A DNA stretch of 64,000 nt from Hydra vulgaris. Its lineage: Eukaryota > Cnidaria > Hydrozoa > Anthoathecata > Hydridae. The position numbers and the translations under genes are program-made. Below are positions 10,955 through 22,114 of this stretch, one piece after another. Within the stretch, counting starts at the first letter, position 1. Each line of letters begins with the position of its first letter. The stretch spans positions 70,354,501 to 70,418,500 of the forward strand of contig NC_088931.1 in assembly GCF_038396675.1 (NCBI RefSeq), written 5' to 3'. The notes below the pieces were generated by a model. That model did not search any database, was not told the DNA's origin, and saw only the letters and a program-made list of their open reading frames with translations.

Positions 10955-11819
10955 ATTTTTTAAACATTTATTTAGTCATTTTTGTTTACTTTATAGCTAA
11001 ACTGTTTTGTTTACTTGGTACCTATACTTGTTTAGTTTGTACCTATATTTTATTTAGTGTATACAAGAACTTTGTTACTAAATCTTTTTTTGTCACTTTA
11101 TTTTTGTAAATTTATTTTCTTTGCCTAAATATTGTTGTTTTTATTGTTGTTTTGCTTCCTTTAGTCCCTTTTTACAGGGTTGGGCCTAAGTCATCCTAAC
11201 ACACAGGGCGACTTTGGCCCACCATTTAAACCACCCAAAAAATACTTCAGGTAAATAATTTTCAAATGGGAGACAGATAGTTCTAACTGTCCTTTCTATG
11301 CACTTCTAATAGTACTTAGTGTTTGAGGAAATAACTTTTGTGGCTTTCATGCAATAGACATTAAGGTGCAAAATGGGCCAAAGCCACCCAATCTTACGGT
11401 AATTAAACAAATGAAAATGGCGGGAAACTTAAATTTTATTTTTTTGCTTGTATTACTTGCTCTAATATAGTTTTTAAATCATAAATATTAAATAAAGTTT
11501 TAAAAAACGTGCTTTTATCATTATATACTATTTAAAAGTTTGTTAAAATGTTTATTGACAATTTTGAAGAACGATTTATTATTCGAAAAGTACAACATGT
11601 TTGAAAATGCTTAACTAAACAATTTATTAATTCCTGTAATATAAAGTTAACTTAGTAATTTAGTGTTTTTACAGGATGTAATAATGTGACAACTGTTAAA
11701 GCCTTAACAAAATAATATTTTAAACAGTGTAAAGTAAAAAAATATATAATGTAATTTAAAATGTTTCTGATATATAAGTTTTATTATATTGATGGCTCTT
11801 AAAAACAATAACAATGAAA

Positions 11820-13710
11820 AGATTAGATCTTATCCTAAATATACGTGAGTTAGGACTGGATAAATTAAGATTATGGAAGGATTTACTTAATGAAATTAAA
11901 AATACTGAAGAAATTCGCAAAGAAAACTTAAACAAAATAAAGGTTGCTTAAGTTATATTTATTTCAAAGGTGAAGAAAAAACTAAAACAATGTGGACGAA
12001 GTTATGATACATTTATACAAAAAGAAAATAGTTGGCTTCAAAGAAATCTTATAGACAATAAAAATAGCCATTTTGGTTATGGAAGGCCCCATAAACAATA
12101 AAGTGTTCTTGAAGAGCGAAGCAAAAAAAAAGAACTAGCCACTGAACATCATGAAGCTCTATTTTTAGCTTCTGCAAAAAGTGCAAATGCTGCTGGAAAA
12201 AAAGCCTCTATTTTAAAAAACAATATTTCCAATGTGTTAGGGAGTTTAGAAAAAGTTTATGAAACTTTGGATAAAACCTTTCCCATTAATATGAGTGTAG
12301 AGGAAGCTCTTGCGTTAAAATTGAACACTGATCTCAGCAATAAACAATATCAAATGATCAAAAACTCAGCTCTTGTACACAATGTACATATTTATCCTAC
12401 CTTGAACGATATTTTCGAGGAAAAATTGAAATGCTATCCTGAGAATATACATTTTTCTGAAATTTCTGCAAAGTGTACTCTTCAAAGCATGTTAGATCAC
12501 ACTGTGAGTAAAATAACTGAAATGATTGATATGCCTAATTGTGGTCAAGGTAACGAAATATTTGGAGTTTTATATGGAAAGATTGGTTTTGATGGAGCAT
12601 CAAGCCAAAGTATTTATAAACAGAAATACGAGGCAAGCAACACAAGTATAGAACTTAAAAGTGAAGAAAATCTTTTTAGTACAGCTTTTGTGCCTCTATT
12701 GCTCAAAGTAGAAGATGTCGAAATTTGGAAAAATGGAAATCCTTCAAGTTGTCACTTTTGTAGACCTCTTCATCTACAATATAAAAAAGAGAGTCCAATT
12801 TTATCAAGAGAAGAAGAATCAGATCTAAAAAATCAAATAAATACCTTAAAGACGTTTCGCAAAGTTTTTGATATTGCAAGAAGAAATGTGACCTTTAATA
12901 TCAGCTATAGAGTTGATCTTACAATGTTTGATAATAAAGTAGTTAACGAACTTACAGAATCCACTCAATCCTGCAATGGGTGCGATGCTAAACCCAACAA
13001 AATGAACAATATTAATTTATTAAAAGCAAAAACTGAGAATAAGTCAGCCTAGGGGCTCGGAATTTCAGCTTTGCATTGCTGGATAAAATGCTTGGAATTT
13101 ATTCTTCATTTGAGTTATAAAATTGAAATTAAAAAGTATAAGCAAAAAACAATTGAGGAAAAATTATCTGTAGACTTAAAAAAAAAGAGATTCAGTTACT
13201 CTTCAGAGAACGGTTAAGCCTATATGTTGACATGCCTAATATTGGGTCTGGAAAAACCAAAATACTGCCAGATGAGCATTTAAAAATAGTGAAGTTTTTT
13301 CTGAAATTACTAAAGTTGATTGTGATATAATTGAAAAATTGCATAATATTCTCATAACCATATCTTGCGGAAACCCTATTTATATCAATAAATTAGATTT
13401 ATAGTGCACTGAAACAGCTAAACGTGTTGTGGGTTTGTATGACTGGTATTTTATGCCTTCTACTGTACATAAACTGCGACGGCATAGTTCTTCTATATTA
13501 CATAAATTACCTTTACCAATGGGGGTATATTCGGAAGATGCATCGGAGAGTTTAAATAAAAAGATAAGAAATTCTAGACTTAAGCACACGGCAAAAATAT
13601 CAAGGTTAAACATAATGATGAATCAGATGCACTACCTTCTAGTAAGATCAGATCCAAAAGTATCAAGCATATCTTTTAGAAAACATAAGAGCTATCGAGG
13701 AAAACCGTAA
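11820..13710 (+). pseudogene. Transib transposase (RAG1-core related), decayed
   Basis: The order of motifs follows Transib/RAG1. An N-terminal block contains WLQRNLIDNK and FGYGRPHKQ (12030-12100) with SKKKELA. The main open segment 12234-13052 holds GFDGASSQSIYKQKYE (Asp codon 12591-12593, aligned to RAG1 D600), NPSSCHFCRPL, RKVFD and the CNGCDA zinc-like Cys pair. Beyond the stop at 13050, ISALHCWIKCLEF aligns with the RAG1 region holding D708, but Trp stands at that Asp position. MPSTVHKL and SEDASESLNKK (13531 on) match the C-terminal block with the catalytic Glu (13546-13548). Stops at 12099, 13050 and 13402 and frameshifts near 13180 and 13290 inactivate it. No RAG2-like partner is visible. 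The family mobilises DNA by the same hairpin chemistry as V(D)J recombinase. Confidence 0.85.
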
Positions 13711-14082
13711 CCAGACAAAGTTATTAAATTAATTGTAATGTAAATAATAAAATAAATGTAACAAAATAGAGTTTTTTTTTCTCTATGCATCAACATCCTT
13801 TAAAGACTATTTTTTAAAAAGTATCAAGTAGAGCAATATAACATGATAATGTGTTTGTCTAGAAGATTCTAAAACTTAAAGAAAATTTTTTTGTACGCGT
13901 ATAGTCACCTTTAACGCGCGCATACGCGTATTATACGCGTCGAAGCTGCGCGTAAAAAAAAAATCAACAAATTTGAAATCTTCGACCCAAAAACTATTAT
14001 TTTGATATAACATTATTTATTTAAAATTTATGTCAAATTTCATCTAATTTTTGCCGTTTTTTGATCGTATTAAGTCACTGTG
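13711..14082 (+). other. Presumed Transib 3' end
   Basis: Non-coding. Contains an alternating CG/CGCG-rich palindromic patch at 13893-13955 (ACGCGT three times within about 50 bp), unusual in this AT-rich setting, and ends in the CACTGTG heptamer at 14076-14082. Confidence 0.45.
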
Positions 14083-14746
14083 CGACACAATAATTAAAAA
14101 AACTACGGTGCCGAATGCATAAGTGTCACTTAGGCAACTGCATTATACCACGTAACTTGTTTAAATATCCAATTTTTTAGTTGCTGAGTCGGAGATCTAT
14201 TGTGGGTTAAATGATTGAAATCATTTTTTACTTATATTATAAAGTGACAATAAAAGTTTTATCATTTAAAACAACTTATGCTCCATACATATATTTGAAT
14301 ATTTGGATGTATGCACCACATTCAGTTTTCTGTCATCTATCTATAGTTTAAACTAGAAGATGTATAAAGGATTCAAATGCTCTTCCCCAAATCTAACCGA
14401 AAAAAAAAGTTATATTTTTAAAGATTTTCCAGTCAATATAACATTTGAAGCAGATACCATGTTGCCTGAATCAGTTGATTGGTCAATCAAATCATCAGTA
14501 CCTAATAAACCAAGTAATAACCAAAGGTATTAAATAAATGATTGGTAATTTATTTGATTTACTCATATCTAATTTTAACATATATAATGCAGGTAATGTT
14601 AGCATATCTAATGCAAAGGTTTTAAACAGATTGCACTTTTTATAATGGTTGTAAACCCCCTTTAATATTTTATTATATTGCTAGTTTGTACTAGATATGT
14701 AAGTGCACAATTAAGCAATTTTCTTAATCTCATTTAAAAAAAAATT

Positions 14747-14836
<90 letters not shown>

Positions 14837-15065
14837 CACACTTTTTATACTAAAAACCTTTGAACATTGGAAAGCTCTCTAATATTCATAGTTATTTTTT
14901 TTCCTGTTAAATTTCAGATTTCTAAAAATTTACTTAAACCCCTTTTGAATTTTCAAAATTCACTGTATGTTTTTTGCAATCAATTTGCCCTAAAATTAAA
15001 TAAAATTTTAAAAAAAGGCAACATTTGCAAAATTTTTTCAAAATAATAAGATATAATAAGGTATA
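14083..15065. other. No recognisable gene; contains TA tract
   Basis: Unassigned AT-rich DNA. Short direct duplications such as CATATCTAATG occur around 14560-14620. No transposon ends seen. Confidence 0.5.
14750..14832. repeat. (TA)n microsatellite
   Basis: About 41 TA units followed by a short CATA/CA stretch. Confidence 0.95.
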
Positions 15066-15745
15066 ATGAAAATAATGGAAGGTATAGTCAGATGTAACCT
15101 TGAAACTTTTCTATATAAGTTCAAACTAATAGTCAAGCAACAGCATGGTTTTGTTAAAAATAAATCAAGCTTAATGAATCTACTTAAAACACTTGATTTT
15201 ATTTCAACTGCCTTAGAGAATGGTAAACCTGTTGATGTTATTTTTTCTGATTTTGCCAGGGCATTTAACACAGTGCCACATAAAAAATTGTTGCCTAAAC
15301 TTACAGCTTATGAAATATCTGTTCTGATAATACAATGGATTGAAGCATTTTTAAAAGAAAGAAAACAAAGAGTTGTGATAGGCGAAAATGTATCCTCTTG
15401 GACAGAAATTACCAGTGGTGCGCCACAAGGGCCAGTAATTGAACCACTCTTGACAATGAGGAGATATGATTCAACTTTTTAAATTCTTCAACGGTTTTAA
15501 TGATTTGGAAACAATAAAAAAAATTAGTATTCAACAAACTCAAGCAAAGGTCACATTTTATGCTTTAAATATGTTAAAAAAATCACTAAGCAAGCATGTC
15601 ATGAAAACTTTTTACTTAATAGATTGGACAATTTATGGAATAGCTTGCCAAGTGAGTTGGTTAAAGCACAATCAGTTAACAGTTTTAAAGCACGTCTTGA
15701 TTGCTGGATGAGCAGCAATCAAGCAAATCAGCTGTCATAGTGTGT
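15066..15745 (+). pseudogene. LINE fragment with internal deletion
   Basis: The frame 15066-15482 carries reverse-transcriptase landmarks: QHGFVKNKSSLMNLL, VIFSDFARAFNTVPHKKLL (the first catalytic Asp region) and SGAPQGPVIEPLL. Directly after, the sequence jumps to the extreme C-terminus (KLFKGFND-like, then NLWNSLPSELVKAQSVNSF in a shifted frame near 15630-15690), so the YADD region and the thumb are missing. The 5' part (endonuclease) is absent too. The NSFKARLD-type ending is like CR1/L2-group LINEs; the clade is tentative. Confidence 0.75.
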
Positions 15746-17035
15746 TAATACCACACTCACTGGCTCACATCAGTTACAGAAATTATTAATACTAATACTA
15801 AAATAGATTGAAACATAACATATTTATCTTCAGAAAAATGGAAACCGAAATTTTAACTTTTTAAAGTTAGTTATTCCGAATATTAGGAATTGCCAATTCT
15901 AATAAATTAATGCATCTAAATTCCATTTTTAAAGTTTAAAAAATTTGTTGAATTTATAGCTTTTTATAGTTTTGCTATAAAAAGCTATAAAATGCAAGTA
16001 AAATGTTTGTATAACATTTCTGAGATTATCAGAAATTTAAAAACAAGTTTAAAAAATGATGCAAATATTTTAATGTAAATAGGCCAGGTGCAAATATTTT
16101 CACAAAACTGTAGAAACAAGCCCTTGCTTTGCAATAATTTACTTATAATCAAATAGCAATCTGTATTTAAAAGTAAATTCCAATCTCTATAAATAAACAT
16201 CTAATATAAGGCTTTGTTACGCTAAATATACTTGATAACTATGCATCAAATTTGAAATATTAAAAAAAGTTTAAAGTTTTTAATTTAAACAAACAACAAG
16301 CAAATAGTTAAAATGTATATGATATTGCTAGTTTTTCAAAAATATGCCAATTTAGGTCTTAAAACAATTGTACTAATATTAAAACTTAAAATATAATAAT
16401 CATTTTATAAAAACCATTAGAAAAAAAAAATTATAATCGAAAAATTTTATTAAAGTTCAATTTTTTCATTTTTAGTTTAAAATTTTTATATAGCATTGCT
16501 TCATTCGAAACCAAATAGGAAAAAAGTTCAAGGGAGTTAAGCAACCCCTAAATTTAACTTTTATTACCTAATTTTGACATGCAGTGTTATTTTAAATAGA
16601 ACACAACAAAGAGTAGACACTTCCAAGATGTTGATTTAATTAGCACTTTGATATATATACATATATTTATACTACAGTGCATATAAATATACATTTATTA
16701 CTTTTTTTGCCAAATGAAATTTATAGGGTTTTTTGAATGAAAAAAATGAAATAATAACAAATAATGAAAAAGACTAATCATTGCCCTAACAGGGTTTTTT
16801 TAAATTGTTTGATTTGAAGATATTTTTATCATATATGATAATTGTTTTTGAAATTATGATTATTATATTTGAAATTATATAATTACGATTTTTTGAGACC
16901 CTACATGACATAATTTTGAAGAATTTTTTTTGATAGTACTAGGGACCTGTCTGATTTTAAAGAATCTTGGACCATCCCTAAATAATTTTTTTATTTAAAA
17001 CTTTTAAGCTAGGAGTTTTTTTTTTTTTGAATATC
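15746..17035. other. AT-rich, nothing recognised
   Basis: Includes a short hairpin at 15956-15990 (AGCTTTTTATAG arms) and a TATA-rich patch near 16650. No coding signal on either strand. Confidence 0.5.
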
Positions 17036-17039
17036 TTCG

Positions 17040-17945
17040 CTTCCAACAAGGCTGCAAATAAATACTAATTAGAGTTGGAAGTTACTGGAAGAGAAAAGAT
17101 AAAGATTGTAGAGCAAGATAATGATTGACAGATGACTTAAAAGATTGCAAATTATATGAGTCAGGAAAGCAAGATGAAGGAAGTGAATTCCAAAGGACTG
17201 ATGTTTGAGGAAAAAAAACTAACGAATAAGAGTTTTTGGAGCACTTAGGAACAGTCACAGAAAAAGGATGAGACTTTGAAAAAGGATGAAAATTGAATGA
17301 TAATTAACACGATAATTAATTTTAGTAGATGGCACAAGAGACATGATAGTATTTGTAGAAAAGAGAAAGAGAAGCAACATTATGATGATGTGATAATGGT
17401 TGGAGGTTGGCTGCCAGAGCAGGTCCAACTATGTTTACAATGCGTTTTGTACCTTGTCTAAAAAAGAAAGCGCATCATTAAAAGATCCGCCCCAGATATG
17501 GCAACAGTATTTCATACAAGGCCGGATTTGAGATTTATGGAGATAGAGAGCAGAATCCGGAGAAAGAAAGTGTCGAGCTTCATAAAAAGATGCAACCTTA
17601 GCAGAATCTGGAGAAAGAAAGTGTCGAGCTCAATCAAGAGATACAACCTTAGCAGATGCTAATATTGCAATGGATTTGATATATGGTTTTAAAGAAAGAT
17701 CGGAAGTAAGAGTTAATCCTAGAAGATGAAGGGTATATGACTCATCGAGTACATTACCATTCATAAATATAGGAAGATCTAAATTATTGCGATAATGATT
17801 GGCTGAAAAAATTGGGTTTTATCTGAATTAAAGTTTACCAGCCACTGTGAGCTCCATGCTGTAGCAGAAGTGAGATCCTTTTCAAGCTCAAATGCCCCCT
17901 CCAAGCAATCAGAGGGTGTTGGCTTCTTATCATGACAAGAATATC
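17040..17945 (-). pseudogene. LINE copy A, 3' half, antisense
   Basis: Minus-strand translation gives the end of ORF2 of a non-LTR retrotransposon: AWSSQWLVNFN near 17860, LYLHKSQIRPCM with KYCCHIWGG near 17490-17540, then a decayed C-terminus to about 17040. It starts abruptly at about 17945, so the copy is 5'-truncated, the usual outcome of target-primed reverse transcription. A duplicated 55-bp block lies at 17545-17645. Many stops. Confidence 0.7.
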
Positions 17946-17964
17946 ATGATAAGAATAAAGAGGA

Positions 17965-20290
17965 GTTACTAGAAAATAAAGAATAGAGTTAAAGAGCCAG
18001 GAAATGGTTGGCTGAAGGCTTGAAAAGTTTTCAGTTGTATGATTCAGGAAAACATGAAGATGAAAAAGAGTTCTGAAGGTATGAAGTGCAAGGACAAAAA
18101 CTAGACTAATAAAAGTTTTTAGAGAATGCAGAGCCAGATACAGTAAAAGGATAAGACTTTGTTGAATGATAATTCAAGCAAGTATGAGTTTTGGTTGATG
18201 GAACTAGAAATTATAACTCCTTTAATCAACGACCATGATACTATAAGTAGAAAAGAGAAAAAGACGCAACCTTATAATGAGAGAGGCTCAAGCTTGACAT
18301 ATAAAGCAGATCCAACCATGATTTACAATGCATTTTAGGACCTTGTCTAGAATAGAAAGAGCATCATTAGATGAACCAGCCCAAATATGACAACATTCTA
18401 TACGGGTACGAATAAGAGATTTGTAGATGCTAACTTAAAAATAAATATATTGTATATGGTTTCCATGAGAGGTCATTAATGAACAATAATCAAAAGAGAG
18501 GTAAATAATAGGACTCAGTAAGAGGGTTGCCATTCATTAATAATTGAACATCAACAGTATTTGGGCAGTTGTTGCAGTAAATAACTGAGTTTTGTTAGAG
18601 TTAAAATTCAAAAGCCAATGCAAGACCCGATTTTTTGATGTGAGATTGCCAGGAAGATCATTAAGAATAAGAAGAAAAACAAAACAGGACCAAGGGTAGA
18701 ACCTTGGGGTACCCCAGAAGTTGCTGGAAATGAAGAAGAGTGTTGGCCTTTAAGAATATCTTTGATAAAGCAGTTTGAAAGAAATGATTTGATAATCTCA
18801 AAAATTTTTCCAGATACACCATATGAAACAAGCTTATGGAGAAAACCAGCATGCCAAACTTTTTCAAAAATTTATATTAAGAATAATAGTCCTAGCTCTG
18901 CCACCTCTTTCTAATGCACAATAAAAATTTTCAGTCACAGAAGTTAGCAAGTCTGCTAAAGAGCCAGAAAATTGAAAACAGTATTGATTGTCTTGCAGTA
19001 ACTTATTTGACTCAAGATAGGGTGTTAGAAATTTGTTGGTCAAAGACTCAAAGACCTTGCTAATAACAGACAGAAGACTGATTGGACAATAGTTAATGGC
19101 GGTTAAATGTTCTCCTTAGTTTTTAAACATTAAAACCACAGGTGTCATTTTCCAGCAAGCAGGAAAACAAGGTTCAGTCAAGCACTTATTAAATAGTTTA
19201 ATAAGTGAATTAAAGATAGAATCAAAAAGAGTTCTGGAGACCACTTTTGTAAGAATTCCAGGAATGTTGTCTGGACCACAAACTGTTGAAGAGTTTAATT
19301 AAGCAATGACTTTAGAGCGGAAGCTGGAGTGATTTGCATGTCTAGCAATGGGTTAACTTGTTTAACTGGAATGGAAGGAAGAGTATGGCCATATGATTTA
19401 AGAGTTGAATGAGAAGTAAAGTTTTTTGAAAATTGTTTAGCCTTATCCTTGGAAAGGTTATAAAATTAGTCCCATGAACGAGAGATGGAATGTTAGACCT
19501 ACCTTTGTAAATGATGCTGTTGAAGATTTTTTTAAAGTCTCTTAAGTCTAACTTCTGAGATAACATACCAGATTTAGTAATTTGGGAATAATGGAGCCTA
19601 TCATCAGGTAGCATCGTTTCACATTGATTTGCAATAATAAGTAGGCATTTCTTCTCAAGAGAGTTGTACTTTTACAAAAGATGAAAAAATTTATTACAAA
19701 TAGATATAGCTGCTGCACAAGAAAGTAAAAATCATGAAGTAGAATGAGGCTTTACGTGGAAAGACAAAAAGGAATAAATGCTTCCATTCTTGCTTGGATC
19801 TGGGAGGTTACATAGGAGGCACATTTATCAGTGGAGAGAGAATAGATATCAGCCCAAAGATCGTCACGTAGAAGATCATTATTAGAATCCCAGTCAGCTT
19901 TAGGGTAGTAGTAAGTAATTTGATTATAGTTCTAAGAAGAATTATGAGATTAAAGATTTATAGAGATCATTGCATATTCGGAATCACCTAAAGGAGAACA
20001 AGGATAAACTGAACACAAGGTAAGGTCAGAGACAAGACACAGATCAAGAAGTGAGGATAAGTGATTAGGGTTACAGAGTTAACTGAGTAAGAAATTAAGA
20101 AACACAATAATTATGGGCTTTAGTGCCAGCATGATAACAGGAAGAATTGCATAGCTACTTCAACGAGGTACAATCAAAAATCTATGAGTAGAGTCAAGAG
20201 AATCCAGCAAAAAACAGCAGCAGGAAACAAAGTAACTTACATCTGGAGTTGATTTTTTAGTCTTTGCTTAAAAATAGCTAAACCTACTAG
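17965..20290 (-). pseudogene. LINE copy B, longer, antisense
   Basis: Same family as copy A and in the same orientation. Reading from 20290 downward: the end of an apurinic endonuclease-like domain (SPLGDSEYAMISI near 19990), a linker with YYPKADWDSNNDLLRDDLW (near 19880), MLPDDRLHYSQITKSG (19614-19560), reverse-transcriptase start near 19250, FEKVWHAGFLHKLVSYGVSG (about 18870) and SGVPQGSTLGPVLFF (about 18710), then an RP-x-CCHIW block near 18380. Stops and frameshifts throughout. Its 3' end abuts the 5' end of copy A, a head-to-tail pair. Confidence 0.75.
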
Positions 20291-20399
20291 GCAGTAGGGC
20301 ATAGGGCAAATAATACTAGGTTACTTGATACCAGTAGCAGTGTGATCGTGATGGTTCTGAACCTTACCTGACCAGGACTAGTTTAAAAAAGTGACTTCA

Positions 20400-20516
20400 C
20401 AGGGTTCCCACTCCTCCTTAAAAAACTTAAATGACCTTTAAAAAAAAATCTCCTTAAAAGTCCTTAAATAACCTTAAAAAATGTTAAAATTTGACTGCTT
20501 TCCTTAATATTTCCTA

Positions 20517-20608
<92 letters not shown>

Positions 20609-20827
20609 CAATGTAATAAATTATTGTAATTTTTCTGTTTATATTAAAAATTTATTGAAAAAAATAAGATTCTGTTTTAAATGTAATTGTTTTCTCTTTA
20701 ATTCTCATTACTTTTTCTTTCAAAAAATTGTTGCTCGCGACCAAATTTCCTCAAGTATTAGAAAAATATCTCCTTAAATCTCCTTAAAATCTTTACTTTT
20801 AGCCTCAGTTTTATTAGTGGGAACCCT
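20400..20827. mobile_element. hAT-like MITE
   Basis: Ends are inverted (AGGGTTCCCACT at 20401-20412; AGTGGGAACCCT at 20816-20827). ACTTCA flanks both sides (20394-20399 and 20828-20833), a probable target duplication, short of the 8 bp usual for hAT. CTCCTTAAA/TCCTTAAAT motifs recur near both ends. No coding capacity; the centre is a TA tract. Confidence 0.65.
20520..20607. repeat. (TA)n microsatellite
   Basis: About 43 TA units forming the centre of the hAT-like MITE. Confidence 0.95.
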
Positions 20828-20833
20828 ACTTCA

Positions 20834-21265
20834 TGTAAGCATGTATATATTCTTGCATGGTTGTTTCTAAGTTTTTACCATAAAATATCAGTTTTAGGTT
20901 TTTTTTTAATTGCTTGCCCCAACCAAACCCTCAGTCAATATAGCAGCACTTCGTTGCGAGTCAGGCTATTTGTCAGTCGATATAGTACTCTATTTCGAAT
21001 CAGGCTATGAGAGTCAATGTAGCAACACTCTGCGCATGTTTTACAGTTAGAAAATAAAAACATTCAGAATGTTTTTATTTTTCAAAAATAGAATAAAAAC
21101 ATTCTAGTCTTTTAATTTGCTTTTTTGTGGTTTAATTAGCTCCCGCAATTAAATTAATGCATTTTGACATAATCTAACCTTAATTTTGTCAGCTTTAATA
21201 CCACAAACAAGTAAAGAGACATTTTACTTATTTGTGGAAACAAACATGTTTTCTTAGCCATAAAC
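20834..21265. other. Intergenic with degenerate tandem repeat
   Basis: Three diverged copies of a unit containing AGTCRATRTAG and CGAATCAGGCTATG lie at about 20932-21035. A small inverted repeat based on AAAAACATTC lies at about 21055-21110. No gene seen. Confidence 0.45.
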
Positions 21266-21397
<132 letters not shown>

Positions 21398-21543
21398 AGG
21401 CATGACTTATATTTGATTAGTATTGATGACAGGAAGTACACTTCATCTCATTTTTGCTAAGAAAACCTTCAATGCAGCAAGACATGAAACAGGTTGTACT
21501 GGATTACATATGACCTGTAGCAGGGTGACTTTACATAAAATTA

Positions 21544-21612
21544 TTACATTAAATCATATACAGCTCCATAAATATTGATAATTTATGGAGTTGTATATGA
21601 TTTAATGTAATG
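21544..21612. repeat. Hairpin, 31-bp arms
   Basis: Arms 21544-21574 and 21582-21612 are inverted copies with one mismatch, separated by 7 bp. A partial third copy (GATTTATGGAGCTG) follows at 21613-21626. Confidence 0.85.
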
Positions 21613-21639
21613 ATTTATGGAGCTGTGGTAATATTTCTT

Positions 21640-22080
21640 TTGATAAAATTTTTGAAATGGATTTGCATTTTAAGACTTGTTTGTTGTTAAAAATTTTTAT
21701 TATGTTTACATTTTCAAACAACCCTAACCTTTTAACTAAACATTTAGTTTCATTAACATTTGAGTTATGTCACATCATTCAGCCAATCAATATTTTCAAT
21801 CAAGCTTGTGTCTTTTTTTTAAAACTATTTCATGTAATAAAATCTAATGGTCTTTTTAATGCTTCAGCTTGATTAAGCCACCTAATTTGACAGAAAAAAA
21901 TTTTCATCTTTACTATCACTATCTTTAAGCAAGTGTTTAGACTCTCTGTAATAATGACCGTGGCCTAAAATGATCAGTTTTAGTAACAAGTTCCATTGCA
22001 TCCATCTTTAGTGCAGTGATATGAAAGAGTGTCTTTAGTGCAGTGATATGAAAGAGTGTCATAGTTGAGTTTTAATGTCA
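21640..22080 (-). pseudogene. hAT-family transposase scrap (tentative)
   Basis: Minus-strand frames give ENIDWLNDV, then L-x-K-L-N-V and a GLFENVNIIKIF-like stretch across 21815-21660. This is the pattern of helical segments in GTF2IRD2/ZMYM-like hAT proteins (W-L-x-D ... L-N-x-x-L-Q-G). Heavily frameshifted; it could also be unrelated AT-rich sequence. A 26-bp direct duplication (TCTTTAGTGCAGTGATATG core) occurs at about 22010-22062. Confidence 0.3.
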
Positions 22081-22114
22081 CAAGTTCAATATTTATTTTT
22101 TCAATTCACTTGCA

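Larger units (their letters stand above)
8757..11399 (+). mobile_element. pogo-like (Tc1/mariner superfamily) transposon, complete ends
   Basis: Terminal inverted repeats of 25 bp differ at one position (left begins CCGTAAGATTGGGTGGC at 8757; right 11375-11399). TA dinucleotides flank both ends (8755-8756, 11400-11401), the target duplication expected of the superfamily. A 15-bp motif, GGGTGACTTTRGCCC and variants, recurs at least seven times near the two ends. The interior codes a DDE_1-type transposase with a spliced 3' exon. The element sits just outside the P-like copy and probably inside the candidate Transib. Confidence 0.9.
5418..14082 (+). mobile_element. Candidate Transib element carrying two nested transposons
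   Basis: CACAGTGACT at 5418-5427 is matched by its reverse complement at 14073-14082, giving outward heptamers CACAGTG like those of Transib ends and RAG signal sequences. Flanking 5-mers are CGACG (5413-5417) and CGACA (14083-14087), near-matching GC-rich 5-bp target duplications. A-rich nonamer-like stretches lie 12 bp inside the left heptamer (AAAAAATTG, 5437-5445) and 23 bp inside the right one (AAAAATTAG, read at 14052-14044); a 12-bp alternative (CAAAAAACG) also exists on the right. Removing the P-like and pogo-like insertions leaves about 3 kb, a normal Transib size. The Transib transposase (11.8-13.7 kb) lies inside in matching orientation. The nesting is inference; the pairing of ends 8.7 kb apart needs testing. 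Confidence 0.5.

Noticed and set aside
11402-11800. A nearer left end for the Transib (heptamer-like AACAGTG near 11725)
   Set aside because: Lacks the leading CAC, has no matching extension to the right end and no flanking duplication.
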